The position numbers and the translations under genes were made by a program. A stretch of DNA of 64,000 bases from contig NZ_CAJHCP010000014.1 of NCBI RefSeq assembly GCF_904848625.1, forward strand, positions 1 through 64,000, read 5' to 3'. Within the stretch, counting starts at the first letter, position 1, and every line of letters begins with the position of its first letter. The stretch comes from Paraburkholderia metrosideri. GTDB lineage: Bacteria > Pseudomonadota > Gammaproteobacteria > Burkholderiales > Burkholderiaceae. Shown here piece by piece: positions 17,510 to 26,075 of this stretch. Below the pieces are notes generated by a model. That model ran no database searches, was not told the DNA's origin, and worked only from the letters and a program-made list of their open reading frames with translations.

Positions 17510-17967
17510 GGCGAACGCTTCCTTGTCGCGCTTTTTTTGAGCGCGTAGCGATTGCGTTTGAAAGAAAAGCCGTTGCGCTTGAGAGCTTCGCCCAGCGTTT
17601 CGATCTTGCAGGGCAGCGGCTCGTTGAGCGCGGCTTCGACGCGCTGGGCAATGCCACCAAGGGTCAGCGCTTCGGCGCGGGCGATCTCAAGGGCCACAGC
17701 GATCTGGGCTTCAGTCAGCAGCGCATGCCGGCCGCCGTTATGTGCGCCCATCAAGCCGCATATGCCCCGCTCGCGCCATGCGTGCGACCAGTTGTAGACG
17801 CTCTGGCCACTCACGCCCAGTTGCGCCGCAATGGCACGCGCCTTGAGGCCACGTCCGAGCATCAACAGGCCCGCCGCGCGTGTGCGCGTATCCCGATGAC
17901 GGTGATTGATCGACATCTGCTGCAATGTCACCTCCTCGACGGCCTTCAACACTACGACACACTTCAT
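17506..17967 (-). CDS. IS630-family transposase OrfA (HTH domain)
   Basis: This protein of about 153 residues carries the HTH segment KARAIAAQLGVSGQSVYNWSHAW and a winged-helix region (ALTLGGIAQRVEAAL, CKIETLGEALKRNGFSFKR). The start at 17967 (MKCVVVL) is a choice; an earlier ATG exists at 18012. It binds the IS ends. Confidence 0.82.
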   Translation of the reverse strand: MKCVVVLKAVEEVTLQQMSINHRHRDTRTRAAGLLMLGRGLKARAIAAQLGVSGQSVYNWSHAWRERGICGLMGAHNGGRHALLTEAQIAVALEIARAEALTLGGIAQRVEAALNEPLPCKIETLGEALKRNGFSFKRNRYALKKSATRKRSP

Positions 17968-18153
17968 CCATGACCCCGGCACCGACCAAGACGCCAGGTT
18001 AGCCAAAGTCAAACCGTTTTACCAGGAACACTTATCCCGTTTTCGTCGGGGAAATAGCCGCATTTTATATAATAGGCCAGATCAAGAAGATACTTGACAC
18101 ATCGAATAGCGCAACGTATTTTATTTGTCGCTACATCAACGAGAGATCATGTA

Positions 18154-18886
18154 ATGACCAAGCCACCGTTAAAGCGCGATCGACTACGCGAACTTGGTGC
18201 TCTCAATCCCCATCCCGACCGAATACGGGCGCCATGGTTTCGATCGCGCGATTTCTTCGTTCCCGACGACCTTGTTCAGGTCAAGTACGAGATGTTGCGT
18301 CATGTTCGGGTCGATGGCGCTTCCAAGGCCCAGGCGGCCGCCCTGTTCGGAATGTCCAGGCCGACCTTCTATCAAGCGTAGAGCGCCTTTGCGAGCGAGG
18401 GGCTGCCAGGACTGCTTCGGAAGCAGCGTGGGCCCAAAGGCGCGCACAAACTCAACTCGATGGTCATGGCGTTCATCGAGGAACGTCTGCAACAAGACAG
18501 CAGCATTCGCGCTCGCGCGCTTGCGCAGGAAGTCGAAACCTGGCTGAAGCTTTCGGTCCACCCACGCAGTATCGAACGTGCGTTAGCACGCAAAAAAAAC
18601 TGTAGAGGATTCGCCTCAATTCCGTCTCCCATCGTCCGCGCTTGCTCGTTACGAAGTGCTACGGGCCGACCTGCTCGGCGCAGGTCCTAGGTCAGAAGGC
18701 CACGCGGCTATACGCTTTCATGGCCTGTTGCACGGGCTGGCGATCCAACGCCCGGATGCTTCGCGCATCGAAGCTCCCGCTTCAACCGTGCCTGCTTTCA
18801 ACTCAGTGCGTGATAACGGCGCGCTTGTTCGCGTGCTTGCCAACCTCGTACTGGGCACCCACGAGGAGCTTGCCCATGTCTACTAA
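18154..18886 (+). pseudogene. Helix-turn-helix protein of the recombinase island (broken)
   Basis: The frame starts MTKPPLKRDRLRELG and includes HTH region KAQAAALFGMSRPTFYQA. An amber codon (18379-18381) follows, and the same frame then continues LPGLLRKQRGPKGAHKLN. A run of eight A residues near 18593 is followed by a frame change into RYEVLRADLLGAGPRSEGHA, ending at 18886, which overlaps the recombinase start. One nonsense and one homopolymer frameshift make it a pseudogene. Its role is probably regulatory or as a recombination directionality partner, by position only. Confidence 0.75.
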
Positions 18887-20951
18887 CTCCGCTCTGAAGG
18901 TCACCGCGGAACATCTGCGGCGTGATGCGTTCCTCTACGTTCGACAGTCGTCGCTTCGCCAGGTGTTCGAGAATACCGAGAGTACGAAGCGGCAATGTGC
19001 GCTCGTGCCGTTTCGCTCGGGTGGCCGATCGAATGCGTTCACATCGTCGACAACGATCTCGGCATGTCCGGTTCCAGCGCCCAGGGGCGAGATGGCTTTC
19101 AGCATCTGGTCGCTGAGGTCGCCAATGGTCACGCCGGCATCGTGCTGGGATTGGAGGTGTCGCGCCTTGCGCGCAATAACGCAGACTGGCATCGCCTGAT
19201 CGAACTCGCATCGCTCACGCAAACTTTGATTTGCGACGAAGATGGAGTTTATGATCCTGGCCAATTTAATGACCGCCTTTTATTGGGCTTGAAGGGCGCC
19301 ATGAGCGAGGCCGAACTTCATGTTCTCAAAGGTCGGCTACAAGGTGGTATCAAGAACAAGGCACGCCGCGGCTAACTGGAAGTGCCGTTACCCATCGGGC
19401 TTGTTTACCACCCGAACGGCTCAGTGGTTCCCGATCCTGATCAACAGGTCGGGGGAGCGCTGCAGTTGCTATTCGACACGTTCCGGCAAGCTGCGTCAGC
19501 TACCGGCACGGTCAAGCGATTTCGCCAGGAAGGCTGGCTGTTTCCGCGTCGCATCCGCCGGTGGATTGGCAAGGGAGATCTGATTTGGGGACCGCTGGAA
19601 CACTGTCGCGTTATTCAGATATTGCACAACCCCCGTTATGCCGGTGCCTTCGTATACGGTCGCACACGCGGAGCATATCGTCAGGGACGCAAATCCTTTG
19701 GGCTTAAGGTTGACCGAGAGAATTGGCAGGTATTAATCCAGAATGCGCATCCAGGCTTTATTGATTGGGACGAGTTCGAACGCAACCAGGCGACGCTTAA
19801 GCAGAATTTAACCGGATTCGGTCGCGATCGACGAGGCAGCATGCCACGCGAGGGCGTTGGGCTCCTGCAGGGGCGCATCGTGTGCGGAGTGTGTGGCGCA
19901 CGCATGGGTGTACGGTATCAGGTCGTGGGTAATAAACTCGAGCCCTACTATATGTGCACGGAGAATCCAGTGCGCCGTGCGGGCAAACCTTGCCAATCGG
20001 TTCGCGGAAGCGCCATCGATGAGGCGATAGGCTCGCTTCTTTTAGAGTGTCGCACCGGCCGCTCTCGACGTCGCGCTAGCTGTCGAAGACGAGATATCAG
20101 GGCGCGTCAAACAGGCCGCCGATCAACGTCAGAACCAACTTGCCCGAGCTCGCTATGATGCCGAGCTCGCGCGCCGTCGATATATGAGTGTCGATCCGAC
20201 CAATCGGCTCGTCGCTGACACGCTCGAAGCGGACTGGAACGACCGTCTGCGTGTGCTGGACGGATTGCAACAGGAGAACGAACGACTGCAGAACGCCGAT
20301 CATAAGCTGTTAAGCAGCGATGCGCGAACCAAGATCCAGTCGCTCGCCGAAGACTTCCCTCGGGTCTGGAATGATCAACGAGTCGTGCCGCTCGAGCGCA
20401 AGCGCATGGTCGCTTTGCTCATCGAAGACGTCACCCTGGTCAAATCCGAACGCGTCGCAATCCATGTACGCTTTCGCGGCGGCCGAACTACCTCATTGGA
20501 GATCGATAAGCCCAAGCCCATCGCACTGATTCGAAAGACGCGGCCAGAAGTCGTTGCGAAGATCGACGAACTTCTCGAAACCGGCTCGGACCGACAGGTT
20601 GCCGAACAGCTTAATGCACTCGGCTATACAAACTGGAAAGGCGAAACGTTCACGCACAAGAAGGTCTACCTCGTACGCGCTGCGTACAGGCTCAAGAGCC
20701 GGTTTGAGCGCCTGCGCGAACGCGGCATGTTGACGGCCAACGAACTCGCGGCACAACTCGGGGTCTGTCCAACCAGCATCCACCTATGGGCCCGGCGCGG
20801 GCTGTTGCGTCAGCATCGCTACGGAAATCTGCATCGTTGTCTCTATGAACCCGTCGGCGACGTCGTCCTGGTCAAAGGCCAAGGGGGCCGCTACAGTTCG
20901 ACTCAACCGACGTTTATCGCTGTTCCACCAACCGCACAAGGTGCAATATGA
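18876..20951 (+). pseudogene. Large serine recombinase (resolvase/integrase), three lesions
   Basis: The protein begins after GAGGAG with the catalytic-domain motif FLYVRQSSLRQV (nucleophilic Ser), then VDNDLGMSGSS, EVSRLARNNADWHRL and LKGAMSEAELHVLK. Next come a recombinase domain, a zinc-ribbon-like CGVCGARM...C...C and a coiled coil with a C-terminal HTH (NELAAQLGVCPTSIHLWARRG). Lesions are a small deletion with frameshift near 19000, GAA-to-TAA at about 19373, and a frameshift near 20048. About 690 residues would be encoded if intact. It is the likely integrase of the surrounding island, now inactive. Confidence 0.85.
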
Positions 20952-20958
20952 AGCGTAC

Positions 20959-21686
20959 GCCTTGTCCTGCGGCCGCCGTGCGCGGGCCGGGAGCACCGAG
21001 GTGCCGTAATGCCGCGCGAAGTCGAGCACGGTGTCGTTGGCGCGCGGCTCATAACGGTCGGCATTGGCAATCAGAGCCCGCGGATTATCTGGAACGACCA
21101 GTTCGGGGGCCCCGCCAATGAAACTCAGTGCGCGCACCATCGAGCCGATCCAGTCAGCCATCGTCTCGCGCGGCGTGGCGCAAGCGAAGGTGTAGCTTGA
21201 AGCACCCAGTGCGGCGACGAACACATGCGTGCCATCGGCCACCGCGATCGTCGGGCCAGCGTAGTCGACAAACAGCTTCTCGCCGGCCTTGTGGACCTGG
21301 CGCATCGAGCGCTTTAGGCTCTTCGCCCAAGTGTGGTAGTGCTCGCAGAATTGCGTGTGCCGGTAGGTCTTGCCGCCGGGGTGGGCGTCGACATATTCCT
21401 GCCACAGCAACGTCAGTGTGACGCCCTTGCGGCGCAGCTCCTGGTGTATGCGCGCATAGTCCGGCGGCACATAGGCGCTGCTGCGCGAGCCCGGCAGCAA
21501 ACGTGCTGCAATGGCTACTTCGTCGAGTTCACGTAGCTCGTCCCATGTCAGCCCGGCATCCGCGGCGAGCGACACGTACTTGGAGACGACCCCTTTGGAA
21601 ATCTGCAGCGTTGCCGCGATGCGGGCGTGAGAGAACTGGGACTCGTGCTTGAGTCGTAACACGTCTTTGATCATGCGTATCGTCAT
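20959..21686 (-). pseudogene. istA: IS21 transposase IstA, N-terminal half (split gene)
   Basis: Starting at MTIRMIKDVLRLKHE, this part carries the IstA HTH (FSHARIAATLQISKGVVSKYVS), the YRHTQFCEHYHTW block and the DDE integrase start (KLFVDYAGPTI, ELVVPDNPRALI). It stops at RRPQDKA, where the recombinase island begins. The remaining Glu and C terminus lie at 15796-16566. Confidence 0.88.
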
Positions 21687-21937
21687 TGGGGGGTGGGCAT
21701 TGCTTCTCCGTGTAAAACGGGGAAGGTTATCCACAACCGGGGTTGAACAATACGCAACATCTCTACGCCCATCATCGCCAGACAGACACCGCGAAACCGG
21801 CGACGCATGACTCGTCAATGGGCCGGTCACGATCACCGGAAAGACCGGTCACGATCAGCCGGAAATGCTGGTCACGATGCCGGAATCACCGGTCACGATA
21901 ATCCGGAATTACTGGTCACGCTCGCCCGGAATACGCA

Positions 21938-22154
21938 CGGCATCAAGCCGGTGATGGCCAAGCGCCGGACAGAACACGGCAGTGGTCTGGGAAAATTCCG
22001 CTGGATCGTCGAACCTACTCATGCGTGGCTTCACAACTTCCGTCGCCTTCGCATTCGCTTCGAACGTCGGGCCGACATTCACGAAGCATTTCTGAAACTC
22101 GGTTGCTCCCTCGTCTGCTGGAACATTTTCAGACGTACGGAGCAGCCTTTTTGA
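21938..22154 (+). pseudogene. IS5-family transposase OrfB, 3' part (split gene)
   Basis: This segment encodes KPVMAKRRTEHGSGLGKFRWIVE (the HGSGLG and catalytic Glu region, given by key residues), then THAWLHNFRRLRIRFERR and the C terminus. It joins the 14478-14728 segment in frame once the IS21 element and one CGGCA copy are removed. Confidence 0.88.
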
Positions 22155-22163
22155 TTCCGTCTC

Positions 22164-22707
22164 TAAGTCCTTCGAGCCACGAAAAAAGACCGAACTCGAC
22201 AGTCGGGCCCACCCGAACAAACATACCCACATTCGGAACGAGGCAGGGACCGATGAGCGCTTTCGGGGCGACGCGCATTGGGCAAATCCTGCGCAGGACG
22301 GGGCGATCACGTGTATTGAGCAAAACTGGATGCAACTGTTCTGGTGTGGCGAGGGCGCATGGCGGGTGAAAACTTTCAATGCCGTGAAATTGACGTCGAC
22401 TGTGCATTGGCGAGGGGTAGAAAATGCTTGTCAGATTCGGCGCGACATCAAAAGTCACTCTTTGGAGCCAAAAGAAAGGGAGTTCGTTCAATCACATGGC
22501 TTATGGTCATCGCGAAATTGGCGTGCGGTGTCCCGCCACCTTGCGAGAAACCACGCCGCTGGGTTGGACGAAGGCCGAATGGGTGTATGAATTCAGAGCG
22601 GGGAGACCCGCCGAGCCCCGGCGGGTACCGTTCACCAAAACGTCGCTTCTTAGCGCAGTCGTGCTTTTAGGTGCCAGGCGCGTCCGCCGAATTCCCAGCT
22701 TAAGTGG
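22164..22707. other. Intergenic region right of the nested IS block
   Basis: About 540 bases hold no gene I can support. Short frames on both strands lack ribosome-binding sites and consistent codon bias. A short GC-rich palindrome (GCCGAGCCCCGGC, 22610-22622) is present. Confidence 0.35.
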
Positions 22708-23397
22708 TCAATGGGGTCGCGTCGTTTCATGAGTGTGACGCGCCTCATGCACCAGCGACACGATTTCCGCATCGAGTTCCGCGGTCATGATTCGGGAGAG
22801 CGCGCTGGCAACGCCCGCTCGCTCTGCGGCGTTGCTTGCGTCGCAATATATATTGAGAGCGCATCCCTGGACGAAGTGGCGGCCCTCAAACGGATGCACC
22901 ACGCCTGGACCACTGTATTCTTCAAAGAATTCATTGATTCGTTCCGTAAGCAGAATGTCGATTGGTAGGTGCGGGAACGGGCCATCGCGGCGAGTGCTTA
23001 GGATTAGCGGATCCTCAGCGATGACATTGAGCAGGAACTCGAGCGAAATTGCGTCGCAGTTCCCGTCATAACCTTCGTTAGGGGCAAGGGGCCGCATCAA
23101 CTTCAAAGCCAAGCTTCCCCACGAGGTAGCCCGATGCCAAACGGCGGCACTCTTTAACTTCGCGTGTCGACGCATGTATGCGGACGACATGCGCAGGGAG
23201 TCGGCCCTGGTCGCCCACCGATACATATGGGTTTCATAGTTAATGCGCCGCGCCACGCGCGCTAGTGCGCTGTTCAGAGCGATGGCGTCGGTGAGGAGTG
23301 GTGGCAACGGCTCGCAGCGAAGACTGAGAGCGCGAGCGACAGATTCTACAAGGGCCTTTCGTTCAATCTCTGACGTCATTTGATGGAACTTATTCAT
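22708..23397 (-). CDS. Hypothetical protein, last gene of the integrase operon
   Basis: The 229-residue predicted protein starts MNKFHQMTSEIERKALVESVARALSL at 23397, preceded by TAGGGAT. It has no signal peptide, membrane segment or motif I recognise. A segment around GPFPHLPIDILLTERINEFFEEYSGPG is distinctive. It lies 216 bases downstream of the StbB-like gene on the same strand, so it may belong to the same unit. No function is proposed. Confidence 0.55.
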   Translation of the reverse strand: MNKFHQMTSEIERKALVESVARALSLRCEPLPPLLTDAIALNSALARVARRINYETHMYRWATRADSLRMSSAYMRRHAKLKSAAVWHRATSWGSLALKLMRPLAPNEGYDGNCDAISLEFLLNVIAEDPLILSTRRDGPFPHLPIDILLTERINEFFEEYSGPGVVHPFEGRHFVQGCALNIYCDASNAAERAGVASALSRIMTAELDAEIVSLVHEARHTHETTRPH

Positions 23398-23613
23398 TGC
23401 AATATCCCTATAGTTCAACGGAACGATGTGAGAGCCAGGCTTATTCAACTGCACGGACGCCGGCAGCGCAATGCCAATATGGGAGCGATGGTAGTGCTCT
23501 CATGTCTCGAATGGCGTAGGTACGCAGTCTTCGGCGACCAAAAGCCAATTGGCTGCGCGGACCAACAGGCCTTGAGTGGAAGTGGGTCGTCGGTCCGTCT
23601 TGATTGAAATCCC

Positions 23614-24417
23614 TTAATCGAGCGTTGTCGTCTTCGTCCGCTTCCGGTTCGTGGCCGGGGCCAATTCGGCACGCCACTCGTCCTGCGAGATGGTTGGTAT
23701 TCCGAGTGCATCGGCTACGCGTTTGAACGTATCAACCGCATCCAGAAGATCGCGCTGCGCGATCACCTTGTGGGCTAGCGCGTGCATGACTTTCTCCGGC
23801 GCGCCGTTGAGCCGCGCTCCAGTCAGTTCTGTTTCGAAGTCGACTGCGCGGTTCAGGACAGCGGCGATCGGCATCTTGAATTGCTGCGCCTTCGCAAAAG
23901 ATGTCGATACAGGAAGCGTAGCCTCCGGCGATACCGCGATGCTTGCTTCGCGTACATAGTCAGCGACTACTCGGTAGCCATCCTCGATGGCGGTATTCGC
24001 TGGGGCGTCGGTATAGAGGATCCGGATGCAGGATGGCGCCACACCCGCTGCACAAATAGCGCCAAGCGTTTCTACGGTAGCCTGCTGTGACGCTGCGTCC
24101 GGAGACGTCGAGACAATGATCGTTTTCAGTTCGGTGAGAACGGTACGCCTCGCCTCGATAAATGCGACCATTGCCTTCCGATATTCAGGTGGCACATCGA
24201 TAATTCCCCCGCGCCGGGAAGTCATCAAGGTGCAGTAATGATCCTGAAGTGCATTTTCACTGTCCGTCAGATGTGCGCTGCTCACTTGTTCGCTGGTCGC
24301 ACCGAGTAGGCTCGGATTCAGGAGCAAGCCTCCCGTCCGTGCGTGAAGAATTTGCGCGGCCGAAGTTTGCGCGGCACTGTTCGAGCTTTGAAAGTGAGCC
24401 ACAATCAGATGAGTCAT
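23614..24417 (-). CDS. StbB/ParA-like partition NTPase relative with degenerate P-loop
   Basis: The 267-residue protein starts MTHLIVAHFQSSNSAAQTSA, where StbB-type ATPases have the Walker A strand-loop. Here the loop reads FQSSNSAAQTS with no GK[ST]. The later layout resembles StbB: GGIIDVPPEYRKAM in place of VVDIGAS, then IIVSTSPDAASQQATVETLGAICAAGVAP followed by IRILYTDA. I infer a plasmid-partition-like fold that has lost canonical nucleotide binding. The operon context with a tyrosine recombinase suggests a role in maintenance or transfer of an integrated element. The assignment rests on pattern similarity only. Confidence 0.45.
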   Translation of the reverse strand: MTHLIVAHFQSSNSAAQTSAAQILHARTGGLLLNPSLLGATSEQVSSAHLTDSENALQDHYCTLMTSRRGGIIDVPPEYRKAMVAFIEARRTVLTELKTIIVSTSPDAASQQATVETLGAICAAGVAPSCIRILYTDAPANTAIEDGYRVVADYVREASIAVSPEATLPVSTSFAKAQQFKMPIAAVLNRAVDFETELTGARLNGAPEKVMHALAHKVIAQRDLLDAVDTFKRVADALGIPTISQDEWRAELAPATNRKRTKTTTLD

Positions 24418-24471
24418 GGTTGTTCCTTCGATAGATGTAGATGGAGCGATGAAAAGCGTTAAGGACGTTGC

Positions 24472-24945
24472 TTACATGAGGGCGTTGTCGGCGCGAGCCG
24501 CGTCCCGCGCGCACGCTTCGCGCTTCGCCCGGCGTCTGCGACTCCGGGCGAATTGCGAGGATTCGAGCGGCTGGTAGGTTCGCAAGCGAAATGCGTCCCA
24601 CTGACGGTTCTCGACGGGTCGACGAATACGCGGGATCACGACGGAGCGCAAAATCTTGCCGCTGTAGCCTGCGTGCAGGCAGACAAGAAGAACCGCGCTA
24701 AGCGCGACCAGCGCGTCATCGACATGACAGTCCCGGTGGTCGAGATAGCTCGCGTACGCACGAAGCGTATCCTCCGGAATATCGAGGATGGAAGCTGTCG
24801 ACAGACTGTTCGAGCGCAGGAAGTCTTCAAACTGCAACCATAGTGGCAGCAGCGTTTCGACGGCCTTTTTGCTGCTGTACCGATTAAGCGCGGCGCGAGC
24901 GGCTCCGGTGAGTGGTGATTCAAGCACGTTGTCTTGCTCCTTCAT
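24472..24945 (-). CDS. Small protein resembling a recombinase core-binding (SAM-like) domain
   Basis: The 157-residue protein contains RYSSKKAVETLLPLWLQFEDFLRSN and LDIPEDTLRAYASYLDHR. This helical pattern resembles the N-terminal core-binding domain of tyrosine recombinases but has no catalytic domain. The C terminus is very basic (SRRRRAKREA). It sits 41 bases downstream of a full tyrosine recombinase gene and 54 bases upstream of the StbB-like gene, so it is probably cotranscribed. It could be an accessory DNA-binding partner of the recombinase. Confidence 0.5.
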   Translation of the reverse strand: MKEQDNVLESPLTGAARAALNRYSSKKAVETLLPLWLQFEDFLRSNSLSTASILDIPEDTLRAYASYLDHRDCHVDDALVALSAVLLVCLHAGYSGKILRSVVIPRIRRPVENRQWDAFRLRTYQPLESSQFARSRRRRAKREACARDAARADNALM

Positions 24946-24986
24946 AGATGTTCAGGTTGTCTTCGTTATTTAATACGCATTACAGA

Positions 24987-26075
24987 TTAATATGATTTAT
25001 GCGTGGTTCCTTTCCCTCCATGGTTGACTTGAAAGCGCCGTCCGCTCCTCCGCCCTCGTCGTCTGGGGGCGGCGCCGTTGCCTTGAGATTGATCGTCTGG
25101 ACGACCTGTTGTCGACGTCTGCAGATTCTTCGTTCGCTGTTTGGGAACGAAGTCGCTCGGCAGCCTAATTTTTTCGGGGAACCGGTGGCGGATCTGCCAG
25201 CAGTAGACCTCGAGGATCATCTTCACCCGCGACGGGCCGTGTCCAAGGCGGTCCGATAATTGAGTCAGTACATCGACAGGCGGTATGCCGCGATCCAGTG
25301 CGGCGTTCGCGAAGTCGACGGCGTACGTGAATCTCAGGCTGTGACTAGAAAGCTCCCGGCGCATTGGGAGTCGTTCAAAGCGTGACTTAAGGCGGGATTT
25401 GGCGCTCTTTAGATCGTCATGGCAGCCGCTTACCAGCTCAAAATCGCGGTCGCGGCAGTACACCACCGCTGCGTCGATGGCCTCGAGCGTTTCGTCGACG
25501 TGATTCGCAAGCACTTCCGTGCGACGCGGACGCTTGTTCTTGGCGCCGCGCTCGATAGGCAGGCGAAGATCGCCCTGCAAGATCAGATCTCGCCAGGCTT
25601 CCAGTGACTTGCCGCACATGAGTGCTTCGCGCATGCGAAGTCCAAGCCAACGCATCAGTCGAATCACGTGCACGACACTGTTATCGAGCGCTTGTGCCGC
25701 GGCGAGCAAGTCGTTGAATTCTTGCTGCGTGCGCGCACGATGCCTGCCATGCCGGTCACGTAGCTCGAGCTGGAGGTCCCGGCTGCGAGTTGAGCGGGAC
25801 ATATCCTGTCCGGCCATCCCCTGTATCACTGAGAGAGACGCCCGATAGTTCGCGAGCGAGCCAGGTTTCATCGCCCCGGCAACGAGGAACCAGACAAAGA
25901 ACTCGAGCATCCAGTCTTCCGCTTCGTTGACTGTTTCCAGCGTGTGACCAATCCGGGCGGTGAAACGCGAAAACTCGCTCCAATGTTGGCGACGGTGCTT
26001 CTGTGAGTCTTTGCTTCCGCCTGCTTCGCGGCTCATCTGTGCGGCATGGTTGACGCCTCTTGATCTTCGTCCCAT
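24987..26075 (-). CDS. Tyrosine recombinase (integrase-domain protein)
   Basis: The 362-residue protein has an N-terminal core-binding domain (WSEFSRFTARIG...LANYRASLSVIQ) and a catalytic domain with Arg in LMRWLGLRMREALM, the His-x-x-Arg box in SSHSLRFTYA, LSDRLGHGPSRV and the Tyr nucleophile in ILEVYCW. Its C-terminal tail is basic and low-complexity (APRRRGRRSGRR). All catalytic residues seem present, so it may be active. It heads a minus-strand operon with the SAM-like and StbB-like genes, which suggests a decayed integrative element or plasmid segment. Confidence 0.78.
   Translation of the reverse strand: MGRRSRGVNHAAQMSREAGGSKDSQKHRRQHWSEFSRFTARIGHTLETVNEAEDWMLEFFVWFLVAGAMKPGSLANYRASLSVIQGMAGQDMSRSTRSRDLQLELRDRHGRHRARTQQEFNDLLAAAQALDNSVVHVIRLMRWLGLRMREALMCGKSLEAWRDLILQGDLRLPIERGAKNKRPRRTEVLANHVDETLEAIDAAVVYCRDRDFELVSGCHDDLKSAKSRLKSRFERLPMRRELSSHSLRFTYAVDFANAALDRGIPPVDVLTQLSDRLGHGPSRVKMILEVYCWQIRHRFPEKIRLPSDFVPKQRTKNLQTSTTGRPDDQSQGNGAAPRRRGRRSGRRFQVNHGGKGTTHKSY

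Larger units (their letters stand above)
16956..18032 (-). mobile_element. IS630-family insertion sequence, 1077 bp
   Basis: Inverted ends AGTGTTC...GxAAAA occur at 16956 and, complemented, at 18032. Each is flanked by TA (16954-16955, 18033-18034), the expected IS630/Tc1 target duplication. Two overlapping minus-strand ORFs fill it. It is the innermost layer of the nest. Confidence 0.85.
16566..20959 (+). mobile_element. Serine-recombinase island integrated in istA, GC core site
   Basis: This 4.4-kb segment separates the two halves of istA. Both junctions carry the dinucleotide GC (16565-16566 and 20959-20960), and removal with one GC retained restores istA as GAC AAG GCC AAG. The island contains, all on the plus strand, a DUF5372-like gene, an HTH gene and a large serine recombinase. 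An IS630 copy is inserted after the first gene. When the ends are joined into a circle, the reading ATG AAG CGT ACG CTT TCT CGC runs across the core. The DUF5372-like gene thus gains a start codon that overlaps the recombinase stop (ATGA). Confidence 0.75.
14729..21937 (-). mobile_element. IS21-family element interrupting the IS5 transposase, itself interrupted
   Basis: The outer ends share TGCGTATTCCGG in inverted orientation (near 14731 and, complemented, ending at 21937). A 5-base duplication CGGCA flanks the element (14724-14728 and 21938-21942). Inside each end are several copies of a GATCGTGACCGG-type motif (14741-14850 and 21833-21920), the multiple transposase-binding sites typical of IS21. 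Precise removal restores the IS5 reading frame ...LRERG-IKPVMAK. It carries istB with a nonsense codon and istA split by a recombinase island, so it is defective. Confidence 0.88.
14036..22163 (+). mobile_element. IS5-family element (IS427-like), about 0.9 kb, split by a 7.2-kb insertion
   Basis: Terminal inverted repeats GAGACGGAATCAAAAAG occur at 14036 and, complemented, end at 22163, each flanked by TAA (14033-14035 and 22164-22166) as a target duplication. Removing the nested IS21 copy leaves an element of about 914 bp with a complete IS5-type transposase reading across the junction. This is the outermost layer of a four-level nest. Confidence 0.85.

Noticed and set aside
22129..22491. 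Minus-strand 120-residue frame next to the IS5 right end
   Set aside because: Part of it is antisense to the IS5 transposase C terminus and it crosses the element boundary, so it is not a real gene.
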